From Hyphomicrobiales bacterium (GTDB lineage Bacteria; Pseudomonadota; Alphaproteobacteria; Rhizobiales; Beijerinckiaceae), in contig JAQGKD010000004.1 in NCBI GenBank assembly GCA_028290285.1, positions 1 to 43,798 of the forward strand: a stretch of DNA of 43,798 bases, given 5' to 3'. Below the pieces are notes generated by a model that searched no databases, had not been told where the DNA came from, and worked only from the letters and a program-made list of their open reading frames with translations. The position numbers and the translations under genes were made by a program. This document shows, piece after piece, positions 33,609 through 41,218 of this stretch; the stretch's first letter is position 1, and every line of letters begins with the position of its first letter.

Positions 33609-34523
33609 ATGATACGCGATACACATACGAAGCCCTCGCGCGCCCTGCCTGCCGGGTCGACCGATTGCCACATGCATGTCTTCGGTCCGCTCGACAAGTA
33701 TCCCTGTGCGCCGCGACGCAGCTACACGCCGCGCGAGGCGCGTCTCGATCAGTGGGAAAGCATGGCGCGGCACGTCGGCCTTGAGCGTCAGGTGCTCGTG
33801 CAGGCGAGCGCCTATGGCACCGACAACAGCTGTATGCTCGACGCCATGGAAGCCGCTGGCGGCCGGTGCCGAGGGGTCGCCGTCATCGATGCGGCGACGT
33901 CCACTCAGGAGCTCGAGGCCATGCACCGGCAGGGCGTACGCGGCGTGCGTGTCAACGCTGCGACCTTCGGCGAAAACGATTCATCCGCCATTCTGGATCA
34001 TGTCAAATGGGCCGCCGAACGCGTCGCGCCGCTCGGCTGGCACGTTCAGATCTTCACGCGTCTTGGGGTCATCGATGCCCTGGCCGACCAGCTGAAGCAG
34101 CTTCCCGCGCCCCTCGTGATCGATCACATGGGCCTCGCGCGCGCCGAGCTCGGCGTGAAGCAGCCCGGCTTCGCGCGTTTGCTGGGGCTGCTGAAATCGG
34201 GCCGATGCTGGGTCAAGATCTCCGGCGCCTATCGCGTCTCCAGTGTCGCGCCCGACTTTCCCGATGCCGCGCCGCTTGCGCAGGCGTTGCTGGACGCAAA
34301 CTCCGAGCGGATCGTCTGGGGCTCGGACTGGCCGCACACCGGCGAGCACAAGGGAGAAGCCCATGACGGAGCGCCTCCGGTAATCGACTACCGGCCGCTC
34401 GACAACGGCGTTCTGGTCAATCTCCTGATCGACTGGTGCCGCGACGAGTCCACGCTGCGACGCGTGCTTGTCGACAATCCGGCTGAGCTCTATGGCTTTC
34501 CCGGCGCGCATGCTTACGCGTAG
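33609..34523 (+). CDS. Amidohydrolase-2 family, 2-pyrone-4,6-dicarboxylate hydrolase-like
   Basis: A 304-residue metal-dependent TIM-barrel hydrolase. The N-terminal HxH is His21/His23 in DCHMHVFGP, a further His is 173 in VIDHMGLAR, and the final acid is Asp240 in VWGSDWPHT. The opening motif HMHVFGP and the SGAYR stretch (205-209) are typical of the LigI-like group that opens lactones such as 2-pyrone-4,6-dicarboxylate to 4-oxalomesaconate, a tricarboxylate. Related proteins hydrolyse other lactones (e.g. galactarolactone), so the substrate is open. The gene begins one base after the stop of the second MmgE/PrpD gene and precedes the regulator. Confidence 0.86.
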   Translation: MIRDTHTKPSRALPAGSTDCHMHVFGPLDKYPCAPRRSYTPREARLDQWESMARHVGLERQVLVQASAYGTDNSCMLDAMEAAGGRCRGVAVIDAATSTQELEAMHRQGVRGVRVNAATFGENDSSAILDHVKWAAERVAPLGWHVQIFTRLGVIDALADQLKQLPAPLVIDHMGLARAELGVKQPGFARLLGLLKSGRCWVKISGAYRVSSVAPDFPDAAPLAQALLDANSERIVWGSDWPHTGEHKGEAHDGAPPVIDYRPLDNGVLVNLLIDWCRDESTLRRVLVDNPAELYGFPGAHAYA

Positions 34524-34541
34524 TCTTTGGAGAACGCCACC

Positions 34542-35261
34542 GTGACCGGTGACATGGGATTGCCAGCCTACTTACGATTGCGCAACGCGTTTACCCGCGC
34601 GGTCGAAGACGGCACTTGGCAGCCCGATCAGGCGATTCCCTCCGAAGCTGAACTCGCCGCGCAATATGCTGTCGCGGTCGGCACCGTGCGAAAGGCCATC
34701 GACGGTCTGGTGGCAGACAGGACACTGCAACGGTTTCAGGGCAGGGGCACCTTCGTGCGCCGTCCTGAATTCAACTCACTGTTGCGATTCTTCCGGCTCG
34801 TGGGTCCCGACGGTGCGCCTGCAACGCCCAAGAGCGCGATCCTCGCCCGTGAAGTGCTGCCCGCGACGGCACGCGTCGTCGAAGCCCTGAAGCTGCGCGC
34901 GGGCGCCAAGGTCATCCGACTGCACAGACTGCGCCTCGTCGACGAGGCGCCGATCCTTCACGAGGAAATTTTCATTCCCTTGGCGCGGTTCAGGCCGCTC
35001 GCCAAGATGCCGCTCGCTGAAATGGGGGACCTGTTATATCCGCTCTACGAACGCATCTGCGGCCAGATCGTCGCCCATGCGCAGGAAACTCTGACGATCG
35101 ATGTCGCCGATGCGCGTGATGCGGAGTTGCTGGCAACAGCCCAGAACGCGCCGATCGTCGTGATCGAACGCATTGCCAGCGATCATCAGCGCGCTCCGCT
35201 CGAATGGCGCACGACGCGCGGCAAGGCCTCGGGCTTCGCCTACAAGATCGACATTCGCTGA
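34542..35261 (+). CDS. GntR-family regulator, HutC subfamily (UTRA domain)
   Basis: A 239-residue regulator: an N-terminal winged helix-turn-helix (about residues 5-70; YLRLRNAFTRAVEDGTW, IPSEAELAAQY, GTVRKAIDGL, GRGTFV) and a C-terminal UTRA ligand-binding domain (about 85-235; ARVVEALKLRAGAKVIRLHR, APILHEEIFIPL). GTG at 34542 has GGAG at normal distance; TTG at 34527 is an alternative. It is the last gene of operon A and probably senses its substrate or an intermediate, binding TCATATATATGA (27590-27601) upstream of the operon. The role as repressor is inferred from family habit. Confidence 0.9.
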   Translation: MTGDMGLPAYLRLRNAFTRAVEDGTWQPDQAIPSEAELAAQYAVAVGTVRKAIDGLVADRTLQRFQGRGTFVRRPEFNSLLRFFRLVGPDGAPATPKSAILAREVLPATARVVEALKLRAGAKVIRLHRLRLVDEAPILHEEIFIPLARFRPLAKMPLAEMGDLLYPLYERICGQIVAHAQETLTIDVADARDAELLATAQNAPIVVIERIASDHQRAPLEWRTTRGKASGFAYKIDIR

Positions 35262-35271
35262 TCGGCAAACG

Positions 35272-36117
35272 CTAGCGGTCGGTCGGCACATAGCCGTCGA
35301 TCTTGCCGCAGAATGCCAGCACCCGTGATGTGCATGTAGAGGGGTAGAGCAACTGGATCATGTGGTAGGATGTCGGCAGATGTTCCAGTTCCAGACAAGG
35401 CAGGCCCTGCTTCAGAAGGCGCTCCTGATAGGAGGATGTGATCTGCCCGCTGGTTGGGTAAAGGCCGAGCACAGGCACGCTCACCAACGGCAGAAGGTCC
35501 ACGACATTCGCCTGGTTGACCACGCGTGACATCGCGACCTGGACCTCGGGTGAGCCCTTCGAAAATTCTTCGACATACCATTTGAAAAGGTCGGGCTCTT
35601 CGCCCTCGGGCAGGCGCGTGCCGCGCGTCGTCTCCGCCACCCACGCATGGATGCCCATTTTCTCCATGGCCTCGGTCCGCGAGCCGTGGCCGAGCGAATA
35701 TTTCGTCTTCATGCCCTCTTCGATGAAGACGGGAGTCGCCACCAGCGTCAGGCTGCGCACGAGTTCCGGATGCCGGGCGGACAGCATGATGCCCAGAATG
35801 CCCCCCATCGATTCGCCGCAGAAATGCACGGGGCCGCCGCCCAGCGCCGCGATGAGTTTGGTGAGATCTTCGACCAGAAGGTCTGGCGTTATGTCGGTTG
35901 CCAGATCGAGAGCTCCACGCGATTGGCCAAGGCCGCGCATGTCCGGACGAACGATTCTGTAATGCCGCGCCAGATAAGGAACCCAGCGTTGCCAGAAGCG
36001 GGCGGAGCGCCCGTTTCCATGCTGGAGGATCAGGATGGGAGCATCCCGCCACGGGTCTGTGAAATCGTCGAGCTCGTAGTGGATGTCGAGTGTGCTCGAA
36101 ACTTTCAGTAATGGCAT
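35272..36117 (-). CDS. Alpha/beta-hydrolase
   Basis: A 281-residue alpha/beta-hydrolase with oxyanion HGNG (residues 33-36), nucleophile Ser103 in GESMGG, and a likely catalytic His in SYHMIQL near the C-terminus. The sequence resembles the group of enol-lactonases and meta-cleavage-product hydrolases in aromatic pathways. ATG at 36117 is preferred to GTG at 36129. It is transcribed away from the LysR gene and converges on operon A with a 10-base gap. It is the natural candidate for a C-C or ester/lactone hydrolysis step in this locus, but the substrate is not visible from sequence. Confidence 0.87.
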   Translation of the reverse strand: MPLLKVSSTLDIHYELDDFTDPWRDAPILILQHGNGRSARFWQRWVPYLARHYRIVRPDMRGLGQSRGALDLATDITPDLLVEDLTKLIAALGGGPVHFCGESMGGILGIMLSARHPELVRSLTLVATPVFIEEGMKTKYSLGHGSRTEAMEKMGIHAWVAETTRGTRLPEGEEPDLFKWYVEEFSKGSPEVQVAMSRVVNQANVVDLLPLVSVPVLGLYPTSGQITSSYQERLLKQGLPCLELEHLPTSYHMIQLLYPSTCTSRVLAFCGKIDGYVPTDR

Positions 36118-36236
36118 GGTGCGTCCCACATCTAGGTGCTCGCGGCTGTGAGCACGTCACTCAGCCGAGGCTCTTGATCAGCTCATACAATGTCGCACGA
36201 TGATCGGCCATCGCGTCGTGCGCTGAATTGTGGTCG

Positions 36237-37160
36237 TCAGGCGCGACGCCACCCGAGTTCGCCGGCCACGATCTGCGCCTCGACGGCCGCGCGCGCGATC
36301 TCCGTCATCTCTGCGCGGATCGCACCGGGAAGATCCCGGCTCATCACCAGTGCCATGCTTCGGCAGATCGGCGGATCGATGCGCGCGGCGCTCAGTTGCG
36401 CGCGTGAGATTTCGGGCAGGAACAAGCCATAGGGCACGATGGTGCTGAGTCCATGACGGATCAGCATCTCGCGTTTCAGTGAAATGGGCGCCATCTCCTC
36501 GCGGACGTCGAGCACGATGGCATGGGCCGCCGCTGCGCGTTCAATGGCGAGCCGGCTGGCATCGTTGCGCGCGCCGAGCGCCAGCGGAAAATGCGGCAGG
36601 TCGGCAATTGCCACGATTGGGGGCAGCGGTCCCGCATCGGCGCGGCGCACGAGCACGAGATCTTCCTGAAACAAAGGGACGACGTGAAAGCCGCTGTCGG
36701 CAGGCGGATCGTAGCAGAAGCTCGCCTGCACCTCCTGCTCGCGCATCATGCGCAGCAGGTCTGACGTCAGGCCCTCGCGCAGCAGCAGCTTCAATGGCGT
36801 GCCGGGGCGCGCGCCTGCCTTCAGCAGGTCCTCGAACAGGATGCGCCCTATCGTCGGCGTGACGCCCAGGCGGATCTCCTGCGATACGCGCGTCTTCAGC
36901 TCGGCCACGCTCGCCTGCGCACGCTGCAGCGCGTCCAGTATGTCGGAGACCTGGGACAGGAACAGCTCTCCGGCCTGGGTCAATTCCACACCCCGTGCAT
37001 GGCGCGAGAAAAGATATGCATCGAGCTGCGTCTCGAGATCGCGCACCTGAAGGCCGAGCGCGGGTTGGGACACGTTGAGCATGCGAGCCGCCGCCGAAAA
37101 ACTGCGCGCCCGTGCGACGGCCCGGAAATAGCGTAATTGGCGGAGGGAAATGCTGCTCAC
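36237..37160 (-). CDS. LysR-family transcriptional regulator
   Basis: A 307-residue LysR-type regulator: N-terminal helix-turn-helix (residues 1-60; LRQLRYFRAVARARSFSAAA, LNVSQPALGLQVRDLE) and a periplasmic-binding-like effector domain. It is divergent to the Rieske oxygenase gene, with 133 bases between, which contain a typical inverted repeat with T-N11-A. This layout predicts control of operon B by a co-inducer, usually the substrate or an intermediate, and autoregulation. The alpha/beta-hydrolase gene is downstream on the same strand, about 120 bases away, and could be co-transcribed. Confidence 0.93.
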   Translation of the reverse strand: MSSISLRQLRYFRAVARARSFSAAARMLNVSQPALGLQVRDLETQLDAYLFSRHARGVELTQAGELFLSQVSDILDALQRAQASVAELKTRVSQEIRLGVTPTIGRILFEDLLKAGARPGTPLKLLLREGLTSDLLRMMREQEVQASFCYDPPADSGFHVVPLFQEDLVLVRRADAGPLPPIVAIADLPHFPLALGARNDASRLAIERAAAAHAIVLDVREEMAPISLKREMLIRHGLSTIVPYGLFLPEISRAQLSAARIDPPICRSMALVMSRDLPGAIRAEMTEIARAAVEAQIVAGELGWRRA

Positions 37161-37180
37161 GTCTGCTCCTCTTCACGAAA

Positions 37181-37199
37181 CTATAGGTTTTTCTTATAG
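37181..37199. promoter_or_regulatory. Candidate LysR binding box
   Basis: CTATA, 9 bases, TATAG: a perfect inverted repeat containing T-N11-A, the LysR-type motif, in the divergent region between the LysR gene and the Rieske oxygenase gene. Confidence 0.55.
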
Positions 37200-37293
37200 G
37201 TCGAACAAGAGACGGTATTGGTCGCTGAGCCGCCCATTGCCTATCCCTGAGTCAACGGCAAAAGCCGAAGATTTGCCTCTGGGAGACGACGCC

Positions 37294-38571
37294 ATGAAGC
37301 ACGAACAGAACATGCTGCTCGCCCAGACCGGGGCCGACACGCCGATGGGCGATCTGTTCCGCCGCTATTGGGTCCCGATCATGCACGATTGGGAATTGCC
37401 CGAGAACGACTGTCCGCCGGTGCGCATGAAGATCCTCTCCGAGCGCCTGCTGGCGTTCCGCGACAGCGAGGGGCGCTATGGCTTGATCGACGAGTTCTGC
37501 GCCCACCGCGGCGTGTCCCTCTGGTTCGGGCGCAATGAGGAATGCGGCATCCGCTGCCCCTATCACGGCTGGAAATTCGACGTGACGGGGCAATGCGTGG
37601 AGGTTCCCTCCGAAGCCGTCGAGAGCGGCTATGCGCAGAAGATCAAGCTGAAATCCTACCCGCTCGTCGAAATGGGCGGCGTCTTGTGGACCTATATGGG
37701 CCCGCCCGAGAAACAGCCGGAAATGCCCGGTTTTGAATGGGGCAAGCTTCCCAGGAGCCATCTGTTTTTCTCGAAGCGCATCCAGCAGTGCAATTACCTG
37801 CAGGCCATGGAAGGCGGCATAGATTCCAGCCACGTTTCCTTCCTGCACAGCGGCGACCTGCATGCGGACAAGCTGCATCGCTCTACGAAGGGCGCCGCCT
37901 ATCAGGCGGACACCTCACCGAAGTTCGAAGTGGTGGAATCGGAGGGCGGCCTGCTCATCGGCGCGCGCCGCAATGCCGAAGAAGGGCATTTCTACTGGCG
38001 CGTCACGCAATGGATCATGCCCATGTATTCGATGGTCCCACCCTATGGCGACAATGCGCTGAACGGCCATGCATGGGTGCCGATCGACGATGAAAACTGC
38101 TTCGTCTGGAGCTTCACCTATCATCCGACGCGCCCGCTGAGCGAGGAGGAGCTCGACGTGATGCAGCAGGGTGGCGGCATTCACGTGAAATACGTGCCGG
38201 GCACTTTCCTGCCGCTGATCAACAAGGAAAACGACTACATGATGGATCGCGAGGCGCAGAAGGCGAAGCGCAGCTTCTCCGGCGTCGAGAGCATCGCGAT
38301 GCAGGATGCGTCCGTGCAGGAGAGCATGGGTCCGATCGCCGACCGCACGCGCGAAAACCTGGTCTCGACCGACAATGCGATCATCATGGCGCGCTATCGC
38401 CTGCGCAAGGCGGCGCTCGATCTGCGCAATGGCATCGACCCGCCCGGTACCGCGCCCGCGTGCCATGCGGTACGCTCGGCCGCCTTCGTGCTGCCGGTCG
38501 ACAAGCCGTTCCAGACCGAACGTGCCGATGCGCTCGTGTCGCGCGACGGCGTCGCCCATACCTCGATCTGA
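37294..38571 (+). CDS. Rieske non-heme iron oxygenase, large subunit (phthalate-dioxygenase-like)
   Basis: A 425-residue oxygenase component. The Rieske [2Fe-2S] ligands are Cys69/His71 (CAHRG) and Cys88/His91 (CPYHGW). The mononuclear iron site can be read as Asp177, His180 and His185 (GGIDSSHVSFLHSG). It hydroxylates or demethylates an aromatic ring with electrons from a separate reductase. It belongs to the large-subunit-only (alpha-type) group such as phthalate 4,5-dioxygenase or vanillate demethylase; the C-terminal catalytic domain has no beta-subunit partner nearby. No reductase or ferredoxin gene is in the window, so it must borrow one. ATG at 37294 has GGGAG upstream. It is the first gene of operon B. 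Confidence 0.93.
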   Translation: MKHEQNMLLAQTGADTPMGDLFRRYWVPIMHDWELPENDCPPVRMKILSERLLAFRDSEGRYGLIDEFCAHRGVSLWFGRNEECGIRCPYHGWKFDVTGQCVEVPSEAVESGYAQKIKLKSYPLVEMGGVLWTYMGPPEKQPEMPGFEWGKLPRSHLFFSKRIQQCNYLQAMEGGIDSSHVSFLHSGDLHADKLHRSTKGAAYQADTSPKFEVVESEGGLLIGARRNAEEGHFYWRVTQWIMPMYSMVPPYGDNALNGHAWVPIDDENCFVWSFTYHPTRPLSEEELDVMQQGGGIHVKYVPGTFLPLINKENDYMMDREAQKAKRSFSGVESIAMQDASVQESMGPIADRTRENLVSTDNAIIMARYRLRKAALDLRNGIDPPGTAPACHAVRSAAFVLPVDKPFQTERADALVSRDGVAHTSI

Positions 38572-38585
38572 GCGGGAGCCAATCC

Positions 38586-39698
38586 ATGACCAAGGTCGCA
38601 GCAGCGGTCTCTTTCGAGGGACGGCGCACGGAAGTACGTGAATTCCCGATGCCGGAACCCTCGCATGATACGGGGCTCCTCAAGGTCGAGCTTTGTGGCA
38701 TCTGCGGCAGCGACTGGGGCTATTACGGCACCTATCCGAAGATGAAGGGGCCCCTCATATTCGGCCATGAGGCTGTCGGACATGTCACTACGCTCGGCCG
38801 CGACGCCGCGCGCCGCTTCGGCGTGAAGGAAGGCGACCGCGTCGCGCTCGAGGAATATCTGCCGTGCGGTCACTGCAAATATTGCCGCGAAGGCGATTTC
38901 CGCCTGTGCGACGAGACGGACACGCTGAATCGACCCGATTCGATCCGCTACGGCTCGACGCCCATCTCCATCGAGCCCTCCCTCTGGGGCGGCTACACGC
39001 AATACCAGTATCTGCATCCCAATTCCGTGTTTCACCACGTGCCCGACCACGTGCCTGCGAAACTCGCGACGCTCGCCCTGCCGCTGGGCAATGGGGTCGA
39101 ATGGGCCTATTTGCAGGGCGGCGTGAAGATTGGCGAATGCGTCGTCATCCAGGGGCCAGGACAGCAGGGCCTCGCCTGCCTCATTGCCGCTATCGAGGCG
39201 GGTGCGGGCAAGATCATCGTTACGGGCCTGTCCAATCCGGCCGACCAGCGCCGCCTCGCGCTGGCCCGCAAACTCGGCGCACATCACACGATCAATGTTG
39301 ATGAAGAGGATTTGCTCGAAACAGTTGCCGATCTCACGGGCGGCGACATGGCCGATCTCGTCATTGACTGCGCATCGGGCGGAACTGCGACGGTGACGAG
39401 CGCCATCCAGATCGCCAACAAACGCGGGCGCATCATTCTGGGCGGCCGCAAGTTCAAGCCCATCCCTGAATTCATGAGCGACGTGCTCATCACGCGCTTC
39501 CTGACGGTGAAGGGCATGCGCGGCCACAGCTTCAAGGCCGTCGAACTCGGCCTGCAGATCATCGCCAGCGGTCGCTATCCGCTTGAAGATCTGTGCACGC
39601 ATGTGTTCCCGCTGGCTGAGACCAACAAGGCGCTGCATACTGTTGGCGGAGAAGGCGAGCAGGGGGCGATCCACGTTTCCATCGATCCATGGGCGTGA
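38586..39698 (+). CDS. Zinc-dependent alcohol dehydrogenase (MDR superfamily)
   Basis: A 370-residue medium-chain dehydrogenase. Catalytic zinc: Cys40 (CGICGSD), His61/Glu62 (GHE). Structural zinc: Cys94, 97, 100 and 108 (PCGHCKYC and RLC). The NAD(P) fold begins near VVIQGPGQQGLACL. An insertion between residues 110 and 140 is longer than in simple ADHs. GGGAG lies upstream of the ATG. It follows the Rieske gene by 14 bases, so it may oxidise a hydroxylated or dihydrodiol product of the oxygenase. Dihydrodiol dehydrogenases are usually SDRs, so a true alcohol or hydroxy-acid substrate is also possible. Confidence 0.9.
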   Translation: MTKVAAAVSFEGRRTEVREFPMPEPSHDTGLLKVELCGICGSDWGYYGTYPKMKGPLIFGHEAVGHVTTLGRDAARRFGVKEGDRVALEEYLPCGHCKYCREGDFRLCDETDTLNRPDSIRYGSTPISIEPSLWGGYTQYQYLHPNSVFHHVPDHVPAKLATLALPLGNGVEWAYLQGGVKIGECVVIQGPGQQGLACLIAAIEAGAGKIIVTGLSNPADQRRLALARKLGAHHTINVDEEDLLETVADLTGGDMADLVIDCASGGTATVTSAIQIANKRGRIILGGRKFKPIPEFMSDVLITRFLTVKGMRGHSFKAVELGLQIIASGRYPLEDLCTHVFPLAETNKALHTVGGEGEQGAIHVSIDPWA

Positions 39699-39753
39699 AC
39701 ACGCTGCGATACGCAAAACAAAAAACAACAAAACCAGACATCGGGAGAACGTC

Positions 39754-40794
39754 ATGAGAAAGGGTCTTCGGCTCCTGGCCGCACTCGCGGCCACCAGCCT
39801 TTCAGCCGGTTGGGCGCAGGCTCAGACGAGTGTCGAGAATTTCTACCGCAACAACGCGCTGACCATCATCGTCGGCTATTCGCCAGGCGCCGCCTACGAT
39901 CTCTACGCCCGTACGGTCGCGCAGCATCTCGGCAAGCAGATCCCCGGCAATCCCAAGGTGATCGTGCAGAACATGCCTGGCGCGGGCAGCATGAACGCGG
40001 TGAATTATCTCTACACGCTTGCCAAGAAGGACGGCTCGCAGATCGCAGCCTTCGCGCGCGGCATCGCCATGCAGCCTTTGCTCGACGATCAGGGCGTGAA
40101 ATTCGATGCCACCAAGCTCGGATGGATCGGCAGTCCGAGTTCCGAGGTCAGCGTCGTGCTCTCATGGAAGGGCACCGCATTCAAGACGCTCGAGGATGTG
40201 AGACAACGTGAAATGTCCGTCGCGGTCTCCGGCAGCGGCGCCGACAGCGCCATCTTTCCGCGCGTGATGAACAGCATTCTCGGCACCAAGTTCAAGCTCG
40301 TCACCGGCTATCCCGGCAATTCCGAAATGCTGCTCGCCGTCGAGCGCGGCGAGGTGGACGGCAATGCAGGCACGTCCTGGTCCACGCTTTCGGGCTCGAA
40401 GAGCGAATGGGTGAGCGGCCACAGGATCAACATTCTCGCGCAGCTCGGCTTGAAGAAACATCCGGACCTGCCCGATGTGCCCCTGGTCACCGACCTCGCG
40501 AAGACCCCCGACGACCGCAAGGTGCTCGAACTCATCGTATCGCGCCAGGACATGGCCTATCCCTTCGCCGCGCCGCCCGAGGTGCCGGAGGACAGGTTTG
40601 CAGCGCTGCGCGCAGGCTTCGACAAGATGGTGCGAGATCCCGATTTCATCGCCGATGCGAAGAAGCAGGGATTTGAAGTCGACCCGATGAGCGGAGCGGA
40701 CATGGAGTCCCTCGTAAAGAAGCTCTACGCAAGCCCGCCAGCGCTGGTCGAACGCGCGCGCGCCGCCTTGCGGATCAACGGCAAGGGCGAGTGA
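39754..40794 (+). CDS. TctC/Bug-family solute-binding protein (3)
   Basis: A 346-residue periplasmic binding protein with a signal peptide ending near AGWAQAQ (residue about 24). NALTIIVGYSPGAAYDLYAR and VIVQNMPGAGSMNAVNYLYT are the ligand-contact motifs; here a Tyr-Asp pair stands where the classical type has Gly-Ala-Asp. It resembles binding protein (1) of the window more than (2) in length and C-terminus. GGGAG precedes the ATG, and an A-rich 55-base spacer separates it from the dehydrogenase gene. It is probably the uptake receptor for the substrate of operon B. No TctAB partners are seen. Confidence 0.9.
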   Translation: MRKGLRLLAALAATSLSAGWAQAQTSVENFYRNNALTIIVGYSPGAAYDLYARTVAQHLGKQIPGNPKVIVQNMPGAGSMNAVNYLYTLAKKDGSQIAAFARGIAMQPLLDDQGVKFDATKLGWIGSPSSEVSVVLSWKGTAFKTLEDVRQREMSVAVSGSGADSAIFPRVMNSILGTKFKLVTGYPGNSEMLLAVERGEVDGNAGTSWSTLSGSKSEWVSGHRINILAQLGLKKHPDLPDVPLVTDLAKTPDDRKVLELIVSRQDMAYPFAAPPEVPEDRFAALRAGFDKMVRDPDFIADAKKQGFEVDPMSGADMESLVKKLYASPPALVERARAALRINGKGE

Positions 40795-41207
40795 TGGCCG
40801 ATTTCGTTCCGACCCACCGGCTGACCCATGATGCCGCGCTGAAGATGATTGCGGCCGGCATCGCCAAGGCTATCGAGATCGACCGTCCCGTGAGCTTCGC
40901 CGTCGTGGACCAGAGCTGCGAGATGATCGCCTTTCTCAAGATGGAAGGCGCGCGCCTCTTTTCGGGGCGCGCGACGATCAAGAAGGCGATCACATCGGCC
41001 TCGCAGCGTGTGCCGACCGGCTATGCCTCCAAGGAGGATGTGCTCAGCCTGCAGATCCGCATGGATGGAGACTTCACCAATGTGCTCGGTGGTTTCCCCA
41101 TCGTCGTACAAGGACAGGTGATCGGCGCGGTCGCTGCTGGCGGCGCATCGCAGGACGAGGACGTCATCATCGCCCGCGCTGCGCTCGCCGCGCTGGGCGA
41201 TAACTGA
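40794..41207 (+). CDS. GlcG/HbpS-family heme-binding-like protein
   Basis: A 137-residue protein of the GlcG/HbpS family: LTHDAALKMIAAGIAKAIEI, PVSFAVVDQSCEMIAFLKME, then RATIKKAITSAS and GGFPIVVQGQVIGAVAAGGA. Members are small octameric proteins; some bind heme or cobalamin, others are found in catabolic operons (glc, aromatic acids) without a clear function. There is no signal peptide. The ATG overlaps the stop of the tctC gene by one base (GTGATGG). It lies just before the CobW-type GTPase, which is suggestive of a cofactor-handling pair. The precise role is not known. Confidence 0.85.
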   Translation: MADFVPTHRLTHDAALKMIAAGIAKAIEIDRPVSFAVVDQSCEMIAFLKMEGARLFSGRATIKKAITSASQRVPTGYASKEDVLSLQIRMDGDFTNVLGGFPIVVQGQVIGAVAAGGASQDEDVIIARAALAALGDN

Positions 41208-41218
41208 CGCTGGGCGCC

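Noticed and set aside
36130..36236. Possible 16-codon reverse frame ending LYELIKSLG
   Set aside because: Looks coding-like but is too short, without a ribosome site, and overlaps the end of the LysR gene; could be a relic but is not supportable.
38394..39794. 466-codon reverse frame
   Set aside because: Antisense of the zinc dehydrogenase gene and flanks.
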